Part shown: in pieces, positions 40,206 to 48,395 of the stretch
Layout: each line of letters starts with the position of its first letter
How positions within the stretch are numbered: the first letter of the stretch is position 1
Assembly: GCA_004322005.1 (NCBI GenBank)
Contig: SCRF01000096.1
Span: forward strand, 1-59,909
Source of the DNA: Rhodanobacter sp.
Lineage (GTDB): Bacteria; Pseudomonadota; Gammaproteobacteria; Xanthomonadales; Rhodanobacteraceae
Length of the DNA: 59,909 bases
Direction of reading: 5' to 3'
Position numbers and translations under genes: made by a program
Notes under the pieces: model-generated
What the model was told of the DNA's origin: nothing
Databases searched by the model: none
The model's input: the letters and a program-made list of their open reading frames with translations, nothing else

Positions 40206-40300
40206 GTCATGAATCCTTGGTCGGAGGGGTTGCTACTGCCGAAGCAGTGATTGGGGGGGGGGCTGTCTGATCGCGATCTTGTCGTGATGGCCTTACGCGC
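40206..40300. repeat. Spacer with 10-base poly-G tract
   Basis: The gap between the F420-reductase-like gene and the SDR contains an uninterrupted run of ten G (40253-40262). It lies 48-57 bases upstream of the SDR start. Such homopolymers are prone to slippage; in a coding-poor spacer it could change promoter spacing. No other element is seen here. Confidence 0.8.
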
Positions 40301-40900
40301 TTACGGCTCCTGCTTGAACAGGTCCTGAAAAATCAGTGGGCCCCAGACGCGGCCGCGCGCCTGCACCAACGTGCCGCCCTCGGCGAACTTGCCGAGGTTG
40401 ACGGGGGCGAAGCCGAGCCGCCTGGCAAGGTCCGCCACTTCAGCGGTGGCAGCTTCGTCGTCGCTCGACAGGAACACCACCCGGTGGCCGCCCTGGACGT
40501 TCGGGTCGGTGGCCAGGGTGCGTGCCAGCAGGTGATTGAAGCCCTTCACGACCCTGGCGCCGGGGAAAGCCCTGGCGGCGAAGGCGGAGGAGGGGAGGCC
40601 GTCAAGAGCTTCGACAGGATCATTCGTATTCATCGCGTCGATGATCGTTTTGCCCTGCCAATTCGGGAGAGCCTTGGCGACCTCCCGGTGTCCCTCGAAC
40701 AGGACCGACAGGATGATCACGTCCGCCTTGACGGCTTCCTGCAGTGTCTTGGGGATGACCGTGGGGCCGATCGCCTGCGCCTGCGGCAACAGGGCTTCGG
40801 GCGGTCGACGACTGGCGACGGATACTTCGATGTTGTTGCGGGCGAAAGCGCGGGCGAGGGCCTGGCCGATGGCGCCGAAACCGATGATGGCGTAGCTCAT
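40301..40900 (-). CDS. NADP oxidoreductase, coenzyme F420-dependent family
   Basis: The 199-residue protein has a Rossmann fold of the F420-reductase/6PGDH-like NADP-binding family: IIGFGAIGQALARAF, an Arg pair in VASRRP for the NADP phosphate, and VKGFNHLLARTL near the centre. In bacteria without F420 such proteins are usually simple NADPH-binding reductases; no F420 gene is seen here. Start MSYAIIGFG at 40900 has AAGGA upstream; a longer reading to 40990 crosses the promoter region. It is divergent from a LysR regulator, a usual arrangement for a regulated target. Confidence 0.88.
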   Translation of the reverse strand: MSYAIIGFGAIGQALARAFARNNIEVSVASRRPPEALLPQAQAIGPTVIPKTLQEAVKADVIILSVLFEGHREVAKALPNWQGKTIIDAMNTNDPVEALDGLPSSAFAARAFPGARVVKGFNHLLARTLATDPNVQGGHRVVFLSSDDEAATAEVADLARRLGFAPVNLGKFAEGGTLVQARGRVWGPLIFQDLFKQEP

Positions 40901-41002
40901 GGAGATGGTCCTTTTCAGTATGGGGATGGAATGGACTGGCCCGTTCGGGCCGGTTGCCCAATCAATCTGGGTCGCTTGACGCATCAACACAATTGACGAA
41001 AT

Positions 41003-41017
41003 ATCGCTTGATACGAT
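41003..41017. promoter_or_regulatory. LysR-type operator candidate
   Basis: The sequence ATCGCTTGATACGAT is an inverted repeat (ATCG-N7-CGAT) containing T-N11-A, the LysR box form. It lies between the divergent LysR and reductase genes, 19 bases before the regulator start. A TTGACG at 40993 could be part of the regulator promoter. Confidence 0.55.
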
Positions 41018-41035
41018 CTATTCTCTGGATAACCC

Positions 41036-41926
41036 GTGCTCGACAACGTCACCATCAACCAGCTGCGTGCGTTCGTTGCGGTGTGCGATCAGGGCAGCTT
41101 TTCGGGTGCGGCGCGGAAACTCGCACGGGCGCAGTCGGCCATCAGCCACGCGATCAAGGCGCTGGAAAGTGCGTTCGATGTCGAGTTGTTCGAGCGCAAC
41201 ACGCGCAAGGCGCAGCTAACCGCGGCAGGGCGCAGCCTCCTGCCGGACGCGCGGGCGGTGATCTCACGCACGGAAGAAATGAAGAACCGCGCCGGCTCGA
41301 TCGCCAGGGCCGGGGTGCCGCAGGTTTCGGTGGCGGTCGATGCCTACTTCCCGCGCCCCCACCTGATCGACTGCTTGCGCACGCTGCAGGAAGAGTTCCC
41401 CACCGCAGCGATCAACCTGCGCATCACCACCATGCAGGGCGGCGAGAACCTGGTGCTCGAAAGGGTATGTGCCCTGGCCGTCACGATCGAGAACGTGCCG
41501 GAGGTGAACCCGCAAGCCATCGAACGCCGCTGGCTGCGCGAGGAGGAGATGGTGACGGTATGCGCGCCATCCCATCCGCTCGCTTCGACACCCAAGCCCA
41601 TCCCCGTGGACGAGTTCGGCCGACACACCCAGGTCGTCGTCACGGACAACCAGCCCGGGGCAGAAAAGACCCAGCAGGGAGTTGCCGGCAAGCGCCAGTG
41701 GCTGGTCAACGACCTCGGCGCCAAACGCGACCTGCTCAAGGCCGGCCTCGGCTGGGGACACTTGCCGCGGAACCTCGTCAGCGAGGATCTGGCAAGCGGA
41801 CGGCTCGTCGCACTTGAGCGACGCGCCTGGCATCTCGGTCCGCTCACGTTCATGGTCTCGCAGCGCCGGGGTTACGATCTCTCACCATCCGAGTCACGGC
41901 TGGTCGAGCTCCTTGGGGAACCTTAG
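41036..41926 (+). CDS. LysR-family transcriptional regulator
   Basis: The 296-residue LysR regulator has an N-terminal winged helix-turn-helix (NQLRAFVAVCDQGSFSGAARKLARAQSAISHAIKALE, residues 8-45) and a C-terminal effector-binding domain with a periplasmic-binding-protein fold. It starts at GTG 41036; no ATG is placed well. It probably controls the divergent reductase-SDR pair and itself. The inducer is unknown. Confidence 0.92.
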   Translation: MLDNVTINQLRAFVAVCDQGSFSGAARKLARAQSAISHAIKALESAFDVELFERNTRKAQLTAAGRSLLPDARAVISRTEEMKNRAGSIARAGVPQVSVAVDAYFPRPHLIDCLRTLQEEFPTAAINLRITTMQGGENLVLERVCALAVTIENVPEVNPQAIERRWLREEEMVTVCAPSHPLASTPKPIPVDEFGRHTQVVVTDNQPGAEKTQQGVAGKRQWLVNDLGAKRDLLKAGLGWGHLPRNLVSEDLASGRLVALERRAWHLGPLTFMVSQRRGYDLSPSESRLVELLGEP

Positions 41927-42244
41927 CTTCATGCGAATTGCAGTTGTCCGCATGGCTTGTCGCGCATGGACGGCCACAGAGGGACGCCTGCGTGTGTTGG
42001 CGGTCGCGCAGGATTGACCAGAAAGGCGCTGACATTTTCGTTCGCGGCTGACCATCTGCATGATCAATAGATCGGGGCTGGGCCTTGGGTGCCAGCGCTC
42101 ACGACTTGATCAGTCGAGAACGAGCAGCACTGGTCAACTTTGAACGAGCGGCAACATGCCCGGCCGTCATCGAGCTCGCAAGGCCCTTGATCGGGCCAGA
42201 ACCTGAGGGTCGAGAGGGTACGGAACAGATGCCCGTCTGGACAG
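41927..42244. other. Non-coding stretch with decayed repeat
   Basis: No convincing gene is seen. Around 42157 a short segment (TGCCCGGCCGTCATCGAG then CGCAAGG) resembles the start of the longer degenerate repeat copies at 42.75 and 45.37 kb. Otherwise nothing recognisable. Confidence 0.5.
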
Positions 42245-42649
42245 TTAGACCTCACGTCGATCTGCGGGGTGATTGATACCGTCGTTGGTGGGGACGTTTG
42301 GAATGTCGAATGGATTTACACCCTCAAGACAACCTACGTTATACCCATACTCCTCAGGGTTGGAACGACGTTGGTGATGAGTGTAGATGCCGCATATTGA
42401 GCAAAAATAGTGCTTGGCAGTGTTCGTGTTGAACTGATACGTCCTGAGGGCGTCTGCGCCCTTGACGACTTGAATACCAGACAACCGAACGGACGCAACG
42501 ATCGCGCCTTTGCGTCTACAGATCGAGCAGTCGCATCGTCTGGGGTTGACGATTCCATCGGGAAGGTCGAGCACAAGCTCAACCGCGCCGCAATGACACG
42601 ATGCCTTGCGCTTGAGGAGTATATCGACGCCGCCAACCGCCTTGAGCAC
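42245..42649 (-). CDS. GFA-family (CENP-V-like) zinc protein
   Basis: The 134-residue protein has the GFA fold zinc motifs: CHCGAVEL (about residue 20), CDCSICRRKG, and YFCSICGIYTHHQRR. The family is annotated from glutathione-dependent formaldehyde-activating enzyme, but most members have no tested function. The GTG start at 42649 is chosen because GCAGGAG lies eight bases upstream and because the length then matches the family; an ATG start at 42862 would add 71 unrelated residues. Neighbouring DNA has decayed repeats, and codon use looks less GC-biased than the core genes, suggesting acquisition. Confidence 0.85.
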   Translation of the reverse strand: MLKAVGGVDILLKRKASCHCGAVELVLDLPDGIVNPRRCDCSICRRKGAIVASVRLSGIQVVKGADALRTYQFNTNTAKHYFCSICGIYTHHQRRSNPEEYGYNVGCLEGVNPFDIPNVPTNDGINHPADRREV

Positions 42650-42750
42650 TTGTGGAACTCCTGCTTTGAGGCCAAATATTCTTAAGTGACAGATCTCAAA
42701 TGGTGCCACGAGATTGAATGTTTGAAATGAGTGGCGGTCTCTGCCCACCG

Positions 42751-42806
42751 AAGCTTCCCTGGCCGTCGTCGCGCCCGCAAGGGCAGCCCGCGGCCAATTT
42801 CTGCCG
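42751..42806. repeat. Degenerate intergenic repeat, copy 1
   Basis: About 55 bases beginning CTTCCCTGGCCGTCGTCG and ending TGCCGGTCG match, with substitutions, the copy at 45372-45425 (shared blocks GGCCGTC, CCGCAAGG, CAGCCC, CGGCC, TGCCGGTCG). The two copies flank the hydrolase and small membrane genes. The rest of 42650-42933 has no gene. Confidence 0.6.
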
Positions 42807-42933
42807 GTCGCGAAGCCGATGAATGACGAAACGATGAGGCCTGGTGTTGGCGCTCGCGCCAAATTGGCTATCGTGCGCGTTTTCGACTGGCCACCTTCAC
42901 TACCGGCGCATGCTCAGCGCACACTGGGTTGGG

Positions 42934-44265
42934 TTAGTGCGCCTTGACCCAGGCAGCGATGTCGCGAATCACCTTCGCATCGACGTGTTCCGGTGCCTGA
43001 TAATCGGCGATGGTCATCGTCTTCCCAGCCGGCATGAACAGATGGCTCAGGCCCGGGTAAAGGGAAAATGCGACGTTGGAGCGGCCGCCCATCAATTTTT
43101 TCCAGCGATCGAAATCGGCGCTCGGCGAGACCTGGAAATCGCTGCCGCCCTGCATGAACAGCATCGGCATCGACAGGCCTTCGGCGACCTTGACCTGGTC
43201 GTACTCCTGCAGGCTCAACCAGTAGCTCTGCGGTGCATGGCCGAACGCGCCTGCAGGCGGGTGCTTCGGATCGGCGTGCGCCAGCAGCTTGCGCTCGGTG
43301 GCGATGGCCTGCTCGCCCGCAGCGATCTGCTGCTCGGTGGCCCCGACCCGCTTGCCCTGCTCGTGAACCTGCTGCGCGGATACCGCCAGCAGCGAACGCG
43401 CTGGCGCCGCCAGCATGATCAGACCGGCCAGCGCCGGGTCGCGTCCACCGATCCGCGGCGCCATCATCGCGCCCAGGCTGTGACCCAGCACGAATACCCG
43501 GCGCGGATCGATCGTCGGTTCGCTGGCCGCCATCCGGGCAGCGAACACTGCGTCGTCGGTGACTTCCTGGTCCACCGTGAAACGGTCGTCCGCGGCGATC
43601 CTGGCGCCATAGACGTCGGTACGCTTGTCGTAGCGCAGCGAGGCGACTCCCTGCGCCGCCAGGCCCATGGCGATATCGCGAAACGGTTTGTTGGGGCCGA
43701 TGCTCTCGTCCATGTCCTGAGGGCCCGAACCGGCCACCAACACCACGGCCGGGAACGGGCCTTTGCCGGCCGGCAGCGTCAACACCCCCGGCAACGGGCC
43801 CAGTGGCGACTTGACGGCCACTGGCTCCTGGCGCACGCCGTTGGGCTCGACGTGTTCGCTGCGATGTGCCGTGGGCGCCGGCGGCGCCGGCACCAGCCGG
43901 AAGGTGTTGATGCGGCCGCCGGCGTCGCAGGCCACCAGCGCATCCAGGTCCCCATTCGCGAAGGTTACCCGGGTCACCACCATCGGGTGACCGACCAGGG
44001 TCCTGGCTTCCGGTGCGCCGTGGGCACGGTATCGGCCGAACTGGCCCTGCAGTTGCTCCCACACCGCCTGCAGCCGGTCGGCACCGAGCGCCTGCGCGAC
44101 AGCGGCGTCGAAATCCGTGCCGGCGTGCGCGTAGTCCTGGCGCGCCAGGGCGTCCAGCAATGCCGTGGAGTGGGCCTGGCAGACAGGCGGCGCCTCGGTG
44201 GCATGTACCGCGTATAGGGCAGGAACCAGGGTGAACAGCGCGACGCAAAGGGCTCGTCGAATCAT
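42934..44265 (-). CDS. Secreted alpha/beta hydrolase with N-terminal DUF3887 domain
   Basis: The 443-residue protein has a signal peptide (ALCVALFTLVPALYAVHA). A DUF3887-like domain covers about residues 30-125 (LARQDYAHAGTDFDAAVAQ to DAGGRINTF). The alpha/beta-hydrolase domain follows: VLVAGSGPQDMDE (oxyanion region), nucleophile Ser in VLGHSLGAMM, acid in FMQGGSDFQV and a His in YPGLSHLFMP. It resembles bacterial acyl-CoA thioester or peptidase-like hydrolases of unknown substrate and should act in the periplasm. Start MIRRALCVALF at 44265 gives the best signal peptide. Confidence 0.88.
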   Translation of the reverse strand: MIRRALCVALFTLVPALYAVHATEAPPVCQAHSTALLDALARQDYAHAGTDFDAAVAQALGADRLQAVWEQLQGQFGRYRAHGAPEARTLVGHPMVVTRVTFANGDLDALVACDAGGRINTFRLVPAPPAPTAHRSEHVEPNGVRQEPVAVKSPLGPLPGVLTLPAGKGPFPAVVLVAGSGPQDMDESIGPNKPFRDIAMGLAAQGVASLRYDKRTDVYGARIAADDRFTVDQEVTDDAVFAARMAASEPTIDPRRVFVLGHSLGAMMAPRIGGRDPALAGLIMLAAPARSLLAVSAQQVHEQGKRVGATEQQIAAGEQAIATERKLLAHADPKHPPAGAFGHAPQSYWLSLQEYDQVKVAEGLSMPMLFMQGGSDFQVSPSADFDRWKKLMGGRSNVAFSLYPGLSHLFMPAGKTMTIADYQAPEHVDAKVIRDIAAWVKAH

Positions 44266-44367
44266 GTCGATGACCTCGAAGGTTGAAGTTGGAACGGGGA
44301 CAGGCGGCGATCGTTCAGTCGTCGCGCTCAAGTCACTTGTAGATGACCAGCGAGTAGCCATAGGGAA

Positions 44368-44559
44368 TCAGTCAGGCCGCGATGAGCAGCGTGAGAGCGT
44401 CAGCCATCGCGGACCGCCGGCGAGGGTCAGCACGACGACCAGGAGCCCGGCGACCATGAACACCCAACCGGCCACGCGATGGGTACGCTCCCACACCGCG
44501 TCACTGGCCAGCGTCCATGGCGAGCGGCCTAAGCCCTTTCGGGTTTGTCGAACCGTCAT
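44368..44559 (-). pseudogene. SdpI-family remnant
   Basis: A 63-residue reading holds SPWTLASDAVWERTHRVAGWVF followed by a hydrophobic segment. This matches the C-terminal half-motif of SdpI immunity-type proteins (TPWTLSS..VW..THR..G). Normal members are about 110-220 residues with several membrane segments; here the N-terminal part is missing, and no matching frame is visible upstream. Probably a truncated remnant; a short functional form cannot be excluded. Confidence 0.55.
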
Positions 44560-44599
44560 TGGCGCCGCACGGAGAACGGTCGGCAAGAGCTAGGTGCAT

Positions 44600-44851
44600 T
44601 CAGCCCCCGCCCGAGCGCCACCGCGGTGGCTCACCTTTAAGCCAGCACACCAGCAGTAATGCAAGGGTGGCGATGACGAGCCCTGCATAGAAGGCAGGCG
44701 CATTTCCGACCGGCGAAAAAACGATGCCCGTAGCTACCAGGGCCACCACGTACGCCAAGAGAACAACCCAACCCTGCCAGGCGCTGGGAGGACCCCATCC
44801 CCATCCATAACGCTTGGCAGGAAACCAATATGGTTTCAACTTATCAGTCAT
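44600..44851 (-). CDS. Small two-segment membrane protein
   Basis: The 83-residue protein starts after a strong AAGGAGTCGCA ribosome-binding site. It begins MTDKLKPYWFPAKRYGWGWG and has two membrane segments (about 27-45 and 52-70) and a basic end. I recognise the type as a conserved hypothetical of xanthomonads and relatives, function unknown. Confidence 0.8.
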   Translation of the reverse strand: MTDKLKPYWFPAKRYGWGWGPPSAWQGWVVLLAYVVALVATGIVFSPVGNAPAFYAGLVIATLALLLVCWLKGEPPRWRSGGG

Positions 44852-45017
44852 TGCGACTCCTTGTCTTTGGGTGTTGTCTAAGAGTTGCTGGTTACGCAGA
44901 AGCTGAGTGTAGACGCGACCGGCTCTTATGGGTCGCAGGCAGACGTTGCTAGCCGGCTGAGCAACCTACGCGAGTGAGCAACCTGCGCGAGGTCCGTTGG
45001 CAGCTAGCCGAAGGCTT

Positions 45018-45287
45018 TCAACGCCTCAGCCTCACTGCCGACAAGCGGCGTGCGACGCCTGCACATGTTCCAACAAGGAATGTCCGGATTTGACCATTGA
45101 ACAAGAGAAGCTGGGTGCCAAGAAGCAAAATAGCTACGTCAAGCATTACTGGGTCGAGCAGGAAACCGAGAAATGCGAGTTCGGGATTCAGCACGAGAAT
45201 GGTTACTACCACCGCGACCACCACGCCCAGTAGCGTGCGCCACCAAGGTCGATTCCATCTGCCTGCCGGGGATGTTTTCTCTAGCAT
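45018..45287 (-). CDS. Small membrane protein, unknown function
   Basis: The 89-residue protein has a basic N-terminus (RWNRPWW), then two or three hydrophobic segments (TLLGVVVAVVVTILVL, MLDVAILLLGTQLLLF) and a basic tail RRLSAVRLRR. The hydrophobic pattern and clean start suggest a real gene; a similar conserved hypothetical occurs in related genomes as far as I recall. No ribosome-binding site is obvious. Confidence 0.65.
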   Translation of the reverse strand: MLEKTSPAGRWNRPWWRTLLGVVVAVVVTILVLNPELAFLGFLLDPVMLDVAILLLGTQLLLFNGQIRTFLVGTCAGVARRLSAVRLRR

Positions 45288-45371
45288 TTGGCTACCTGAC
45301 TTTGGAGTACCGCCAGTTTTACCGACAGTGAGTGTAGATCCGGACGTCCGCTTCGGCTCGACCTCAACCCT

Positions 45372-45425
45372 TCGCAGCTTGCCCGGCCGTCATCGGGACC
45401 GCAAGGACAGCCCACGGCCGATGCC
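45372..45425. repeat. Degenerate intergenic repeat, copy 2
   Basis: Starting at CTTGCCCGGCCGTCATCGGG and ending near ATGCCGGTCG, this resembles copy 1 at 42751. Just upstream, GTGTAGATCCGGACGTCCGC resembles the CTGAGTGTAGACGCGACCGG segment near 44908, hinting at a longer decayed repeat. No gene is seen in 45288-45541. Confidence 0.55.
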
Positions 45426-45541
45426 GGTCGTGGGTGGCGCATTGCATTCGACCCAAGCAGGCAGAGCAGTCGGCTTGCGCTGATGTCTGCCGATACTCGG
45501 GGCAGGCGTGCCGGCTGGCCGCCTGCTCCGGGCCAGTCAGG

Positions 45542-45688
45542 CTATTTCAGCAGCTGCGAGGCGAGGTAGGTCACGAGGAAAACGAAGACGCCGATTTCGC
45601 CGTACATCCACATCCGGCCCTTTCGTCGCTCGATAAACGTCAGGCTCTGGTCACGACGCCGGTCTACTGCTTTGAACGAACGGCTCAT
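45542..45688 (-). CDS. Small single-segment membrane protein (48 aa)
   Basis: A 48-residue reading begins MSRSFKAVDRRRDQSLTF, is rich in Arg/Lys in its first half, and ends in one membrane segment (YGEIGVFVFLVTYLASQLL). The start is preceded by AGGAGGACAAACCG, a near-perfect ribosome-binding site, which is the main evidence that it is translated. Function unknown. Confidence 0.6.
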   Translation of the reverse strand: MSRSFKAVDRRRDQSLTFIERRKGRMWMYGEIGVFVFLVTYLASQLLK

Positions 45689-46036
45689 TCGGTTTGTCCT
45701 CCTGACACGCACTGATCGGATTCAGCGGGTTTGGCTGGTCGGAAAGTCGCAATTCCCCCGGGTGCCTGTCTGGCGGCCTGCAGGATCGTCGTGATCCAGA
45801 CTGCCGACGGGCGGGGCAACGTTACATCCATGGACCCGTGGGCGCCACGAAAGATTGTGCCGATGGGCCGTCATGGGTTGGCTGGGGCGCTTGCGGCCAG
45901 CCTGGCTCTCATCACTGCGGTACGCCGGCCGTTACATACGAGCGCATCCTGTGCGCGAAAGCTCTTGTCATGGCTGCTGCAAAAAGCATCGCGCACAGGG
46001 TGCGCTCCTGCAAATCGGGGGGCAGGGATGTCGCTC
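45689..46036. repeat. Spacer with a partial REP pair (45939-46012)
   Basis: The only structure here is a decayed REP pair: left arm GAGCGCATCCTGTGCGCGAAA, right arm GCGCACAGGGTGCGCTCCTG. It lies upstream of the arsenic promoter. Nothing else is recognised in this stretch. Confidence 0.75.
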
Positions 46037-46073
46037 TTGACATCTCTTGATATTTCTGTAATTCTGGAAATAT
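46037..46073 (+). promoter_or_regulatory. ars promoter and ArsR operator
   Basis: TTGACA (46037-46042), a 16-base spacer and TAATTC (46059-46064) form a promoter whose expected start site is at or within a base or two of the arsR ATG (46072). A 7-base inverted repeat ATATTTC-N10-GAAATAT (46050-46073) covers the -10 and start codon, a typical ArsR operator layout. The transcript would be nearly leaderless. Confidence 0.75.
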
Positions 46074-46416
46074 GAAAGCATCTGATGCGCTTGCCAGCCT
46101 CAACGCACTTGCCCAGGAGCATCGCCTGAACCTGTTCCGTCTGCTGGTGCAGGCCGGCGATGCGGGCATGGCCGTGGGCGAGCTGGCCGCGGCAACCGGC
46201 CTGGCCGGTGCCACGTTGACCAACCACCTGCACATCCTGCGCCGCGCCGGCCTGGTCAGCGACGAGCGTCGTGGCCGGATCATCCAGTGCCGCGCGAATT
46301 ATCCGCAAATGAATGCGCTGCTCGGGTTTCTCACCGACAACTGCTGCACCGGATCGGGCACACCGTCCGATTGCGTTGCCACCAGATCATGCAAACCACC
46401 CAGGAAAATGCGATGA
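46072..46416 (+). CDS. arsR: ArsR-family arsenic-responsive repressor
   Basis: The 114-residue winged-helix repressor has recognition helix region GLAGATLTNHLHILRRAGLV. The usual ELCVC metal motif in the DNA-binding helix is missing; instead cysteines are near the end: C91 C92 and C101 in NCCTGSGTPSDC. This matches the As(III) site of the Acidithiobacillus ferrooxidans ArsR type (two adjacent Cys plus a third). It should release the operator at 46050-46073 on binding arsenite or antimonite. First gene of arsR-arsC-acr3. Confidence 0.93.
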   Translation: MKASDALASLNALAQEHRLNLFRLLVQAGDAGMAVGELAAATGLAGATLTNHLHILRRAGLVSDERRGRIIQCRANYPQMNALLGFLTDNCCTGSGTPSDCVATRSCKPPRKMR

Positions 46417-46447
46417 AACGCTTCCATGTGCATCTGCTGAGGCCGTC

Positions 46448-46957
46448 ATGTCTGCAAAAATCCACAACGTGCTTTTCCTGTGCACCGGCAACTCGGCGCG
46501 CAGCGTGATGGCCGAGGCCCTGCTCAACGTGCTCGGGGCGGGGCGCTTCAGGGCGTTCAGCGCGGGCAGCTTTCCCAGCGGCAAGGTGCAGCCGATCGCC
46601 GCCGAGCTGGCGCGCATGATCGGTTACCACGAGCCGCTGCGCAGCAAGAGCTGGGACGAATTTGCGCAGCCGGGCGCGCCTCCGATCGACATCGTGATCA
46701 CCGTCTGCGACAACGCCGCGGGCGAGGCGTGTCCGGTCTGGCCCGGACATCCGGTCACCGCGCATTGGGGCGTGCCCGATCCGGTCGCCGCCGACGGTTC
46801 CGAGGAGGCGCGCCGACGCGCCTTCAAGTCGGCCTGGATGATGCTGCGCCAGCGCATCGAGCTGTTGCTGGCGCTGCCGCTGGACAAGCTCGATCGTCTG
46901 GCGACCCAGCACGAGCTGCGCGCGATCGGCCAGACGGGGAACACCGGTGCACACTGA
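46448..46957 (+). CDS. arsC: Arsenate reductase, low-molecular-weight phosphatase type
   Basis: The 169-residue enzyme reduces arsenate to arsenite. The P-loop is LFLCTGNSARS with nucleophile Cys12; the general-acid loop is WGVPDPVA. A further Cys in VCDNAAGEACPVW is positioned as a redox cysteine, as in thioredoxin- or glutaredoxin-linked members. It overlaps the acr3 start by 11 bases. Confidence 0.93.
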   Translation: MSAKIHNVLFLCTGNSARSVMAEALLNVLGAGRFRAFSAGSFPSGKVQPIAAELARMIGYHEPLRSKSWDEFAQPGAPPIDIVITVCDNAAGEACPVWPGHPVTAHWGVPDPVAADGSEEARRRAFKSAWMMLRQRIELLLALPLDKLDRLATQHELRAIGQTGNTGAH

Positions 46958-48029
46958 ACTGGCGGTGACGCTGCCGGCGCGGCCGCAGATCGGTTTCTTC
47001 GCGCGCTATCTCAGCGTCTGGGTGGCCTTGTGCATCGTCGCCGGCATCGCGCTGGGGCAGGGGCTGCCGGGGGCGTTCGCGCTGCTTGCCGGCGCCGAGC
47101 TTGAGCACATCAACCTGCCGGTGGCCGTGCTGGTCTGGCTGATGATCGTGCCGATGCTGCTGAAGGTGGACTTGGCGCAGATGGCCGGCGTGCGCCGGCA
47201 GCTGCGCGGCATCGGCATCACGCTGCTGGTGAACTGGGCGATCAAGCCGTTTTCGATGGCGCTGCTGGGATGGCTGTTCGTCCGCCACGTGTTCGTCGCG
47301 TGGCTGCCGGCGGCGCAGCAGGATTCCTACATCGCCGGGCTGATCCTGCTGGCCGCCGCGCCGTGCACCGCGATGGTGTTCGTGTGGTCGCGGCTGTGCG
47401 GCGGCGAGGCGAACTTCACGCTGGCCCAGGTCGCGCTCAACGACACCATCATGGTGGTGGCGTTTGCGCCGATCGTGGCTTTGCTGCTGGGCGTGGCATC
47501 GATCCATGTGCCGTGGGGCACGCTGCTGCTGTCGGTGGTGTTGTACATCCTGCTGCCGGTGGTGATCGCACAGCTGTGGCGTGGGCATCTGCTGCGCCGG
47601 GGGGCGGCGGCGCTGCAGTGCGTGCTCGACCGCATCGATCCGTGGTCGACCGCGGCGCTGCTGGCCACGCTGGTGCTGCTGTTCGGTTTCCAGGGCGAGG
47701 CGATCCTGGCGCAGCCGCTGGTGATCGCCCTGCTGGCCGTGCCGACCGTGATCCAGGTTTATCTCAATGCCGGCATCGCCTACGGGCTCAGCCGCTGGGC
47801 GAAGGTGCCGCATTGCGTGGCGGGGCCGGCTGCGTTGATCGGCGCCAGCAATTTCTTCGAGCTGGCGGTGGCCGCGGCGATCAGCCTGTTCGGGTTGCGC
47901 TCGGGCGCCGCGCTGGCGACGGTGGTGGGCGTGCTGGTCGAGGTGCCGGTGATGCTATCGATCGTGCACATCGTGCGGCGCACCGAGCCGTGGTTCGGGC
48001 AACCGTCGCGAGCCGACGCGGCAGGCTGA
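46947..48029 (+). CDS. acr3: Arsenite efflux transporter Acr3
   Basis: The 360-residue inner-membrane permease of the Acr3/BASS family exports arsenite. It has ten membrane segments, the conserved Cys140 in LAAAPCTAMVFVWSRL and the EGAAL-type carboxylate segment in FQGEAIL. Start is GTG 46947 within the arsC end. No arsH, arsA or arsD follows; a REP pair ends the unit. Confidence 0.94.
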   Translation: MHTELAVTLPARPQIGFFARYLSVWVALCIVAGIALGQGLPGAFALLAGAELEHINLPVAVLVWLMIVPMLLKVDLAQMAGVRRQLRGIGITLLVNWAIKPFSMALLGWLFVRHVFVAWLPAAQQDSYIAGLILLAAAPCTAMVFVWSRLCGGEANFTLAQVALNDTIMVVAFAPIVALLLGVASIHVPWGTLLLSVVLYILLPVVIAQLWRGHLLRRGAAALQCVLDRIDPWSTAALLATLVLLFGFQGEAILAQPLVIALLAVPTVIQVYLNAGIAYGLSRWAKVPHCVAGPAALIGASNFFELAVAAAISLFGLRSGAALATVVGVLVEVPVMLSIVHIVRRTEPWFGQPSRADAAG

Positions 48030-48089
48030 CGGCGATGTGATTTTTGAAATACCGGATGGGAATCTCGAATAACCGGGTTCCCGGCATTT

Positions 48090-48172
48090 GTAAGAGCCCA
48101 CCCTGTGGGCGAAAACACGCTGCGCTGCGACCCGTGATCGCGCACAAGGTGCGCTCCTACACGCGCTCCTAC
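48090..48172. repeat. REP cluster after acr3
   Basis: A left arm AAGAGCCCACCCTGTGGGCG, an inverse arm CGCACAAGGTGCGCTCCTAC, and a partial duplicated end GCGCTCCTAC (48163-48172). The remaining bases up to 48395 hold no recognised gene. Confidence 0.85.
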
Positions 48173-48395
48173 GAATTGCGGGTTGTTCGAGGTGTCCGGG
48201 GGCGGCATCGGGCCGGGTTGTGCTTGGGGGAGACCACCACAACCAAGCGCGCCGGTCTGGCGCTGGAGCGCGAGATGGGTGTGGCGAACGAGCGTCCGCC
48301 GGGTTTCTGAGTCCGTCTGCCGCCGGTCGGGGCTGCGGCTTCGGCCGGATGGGCCTGTATCATGGAGGCCTGCTTTTCCACTCCGACATGATCCG

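Noticed and set aside
42650..42862. Extension of the GFA protein to an ATG 71 codons upstream
   Set aside because: The extra residues are unrelated to the family, and a GTG with a good ribosome-binding site sits at the right place.
41927..46036. Integron-type gene cassette array
   Set aside because: Small genes with repeats suggested attC sites, but the repeats lack the GTTRRRY/RYYYAAC core pair, and no integrase gene is seen.
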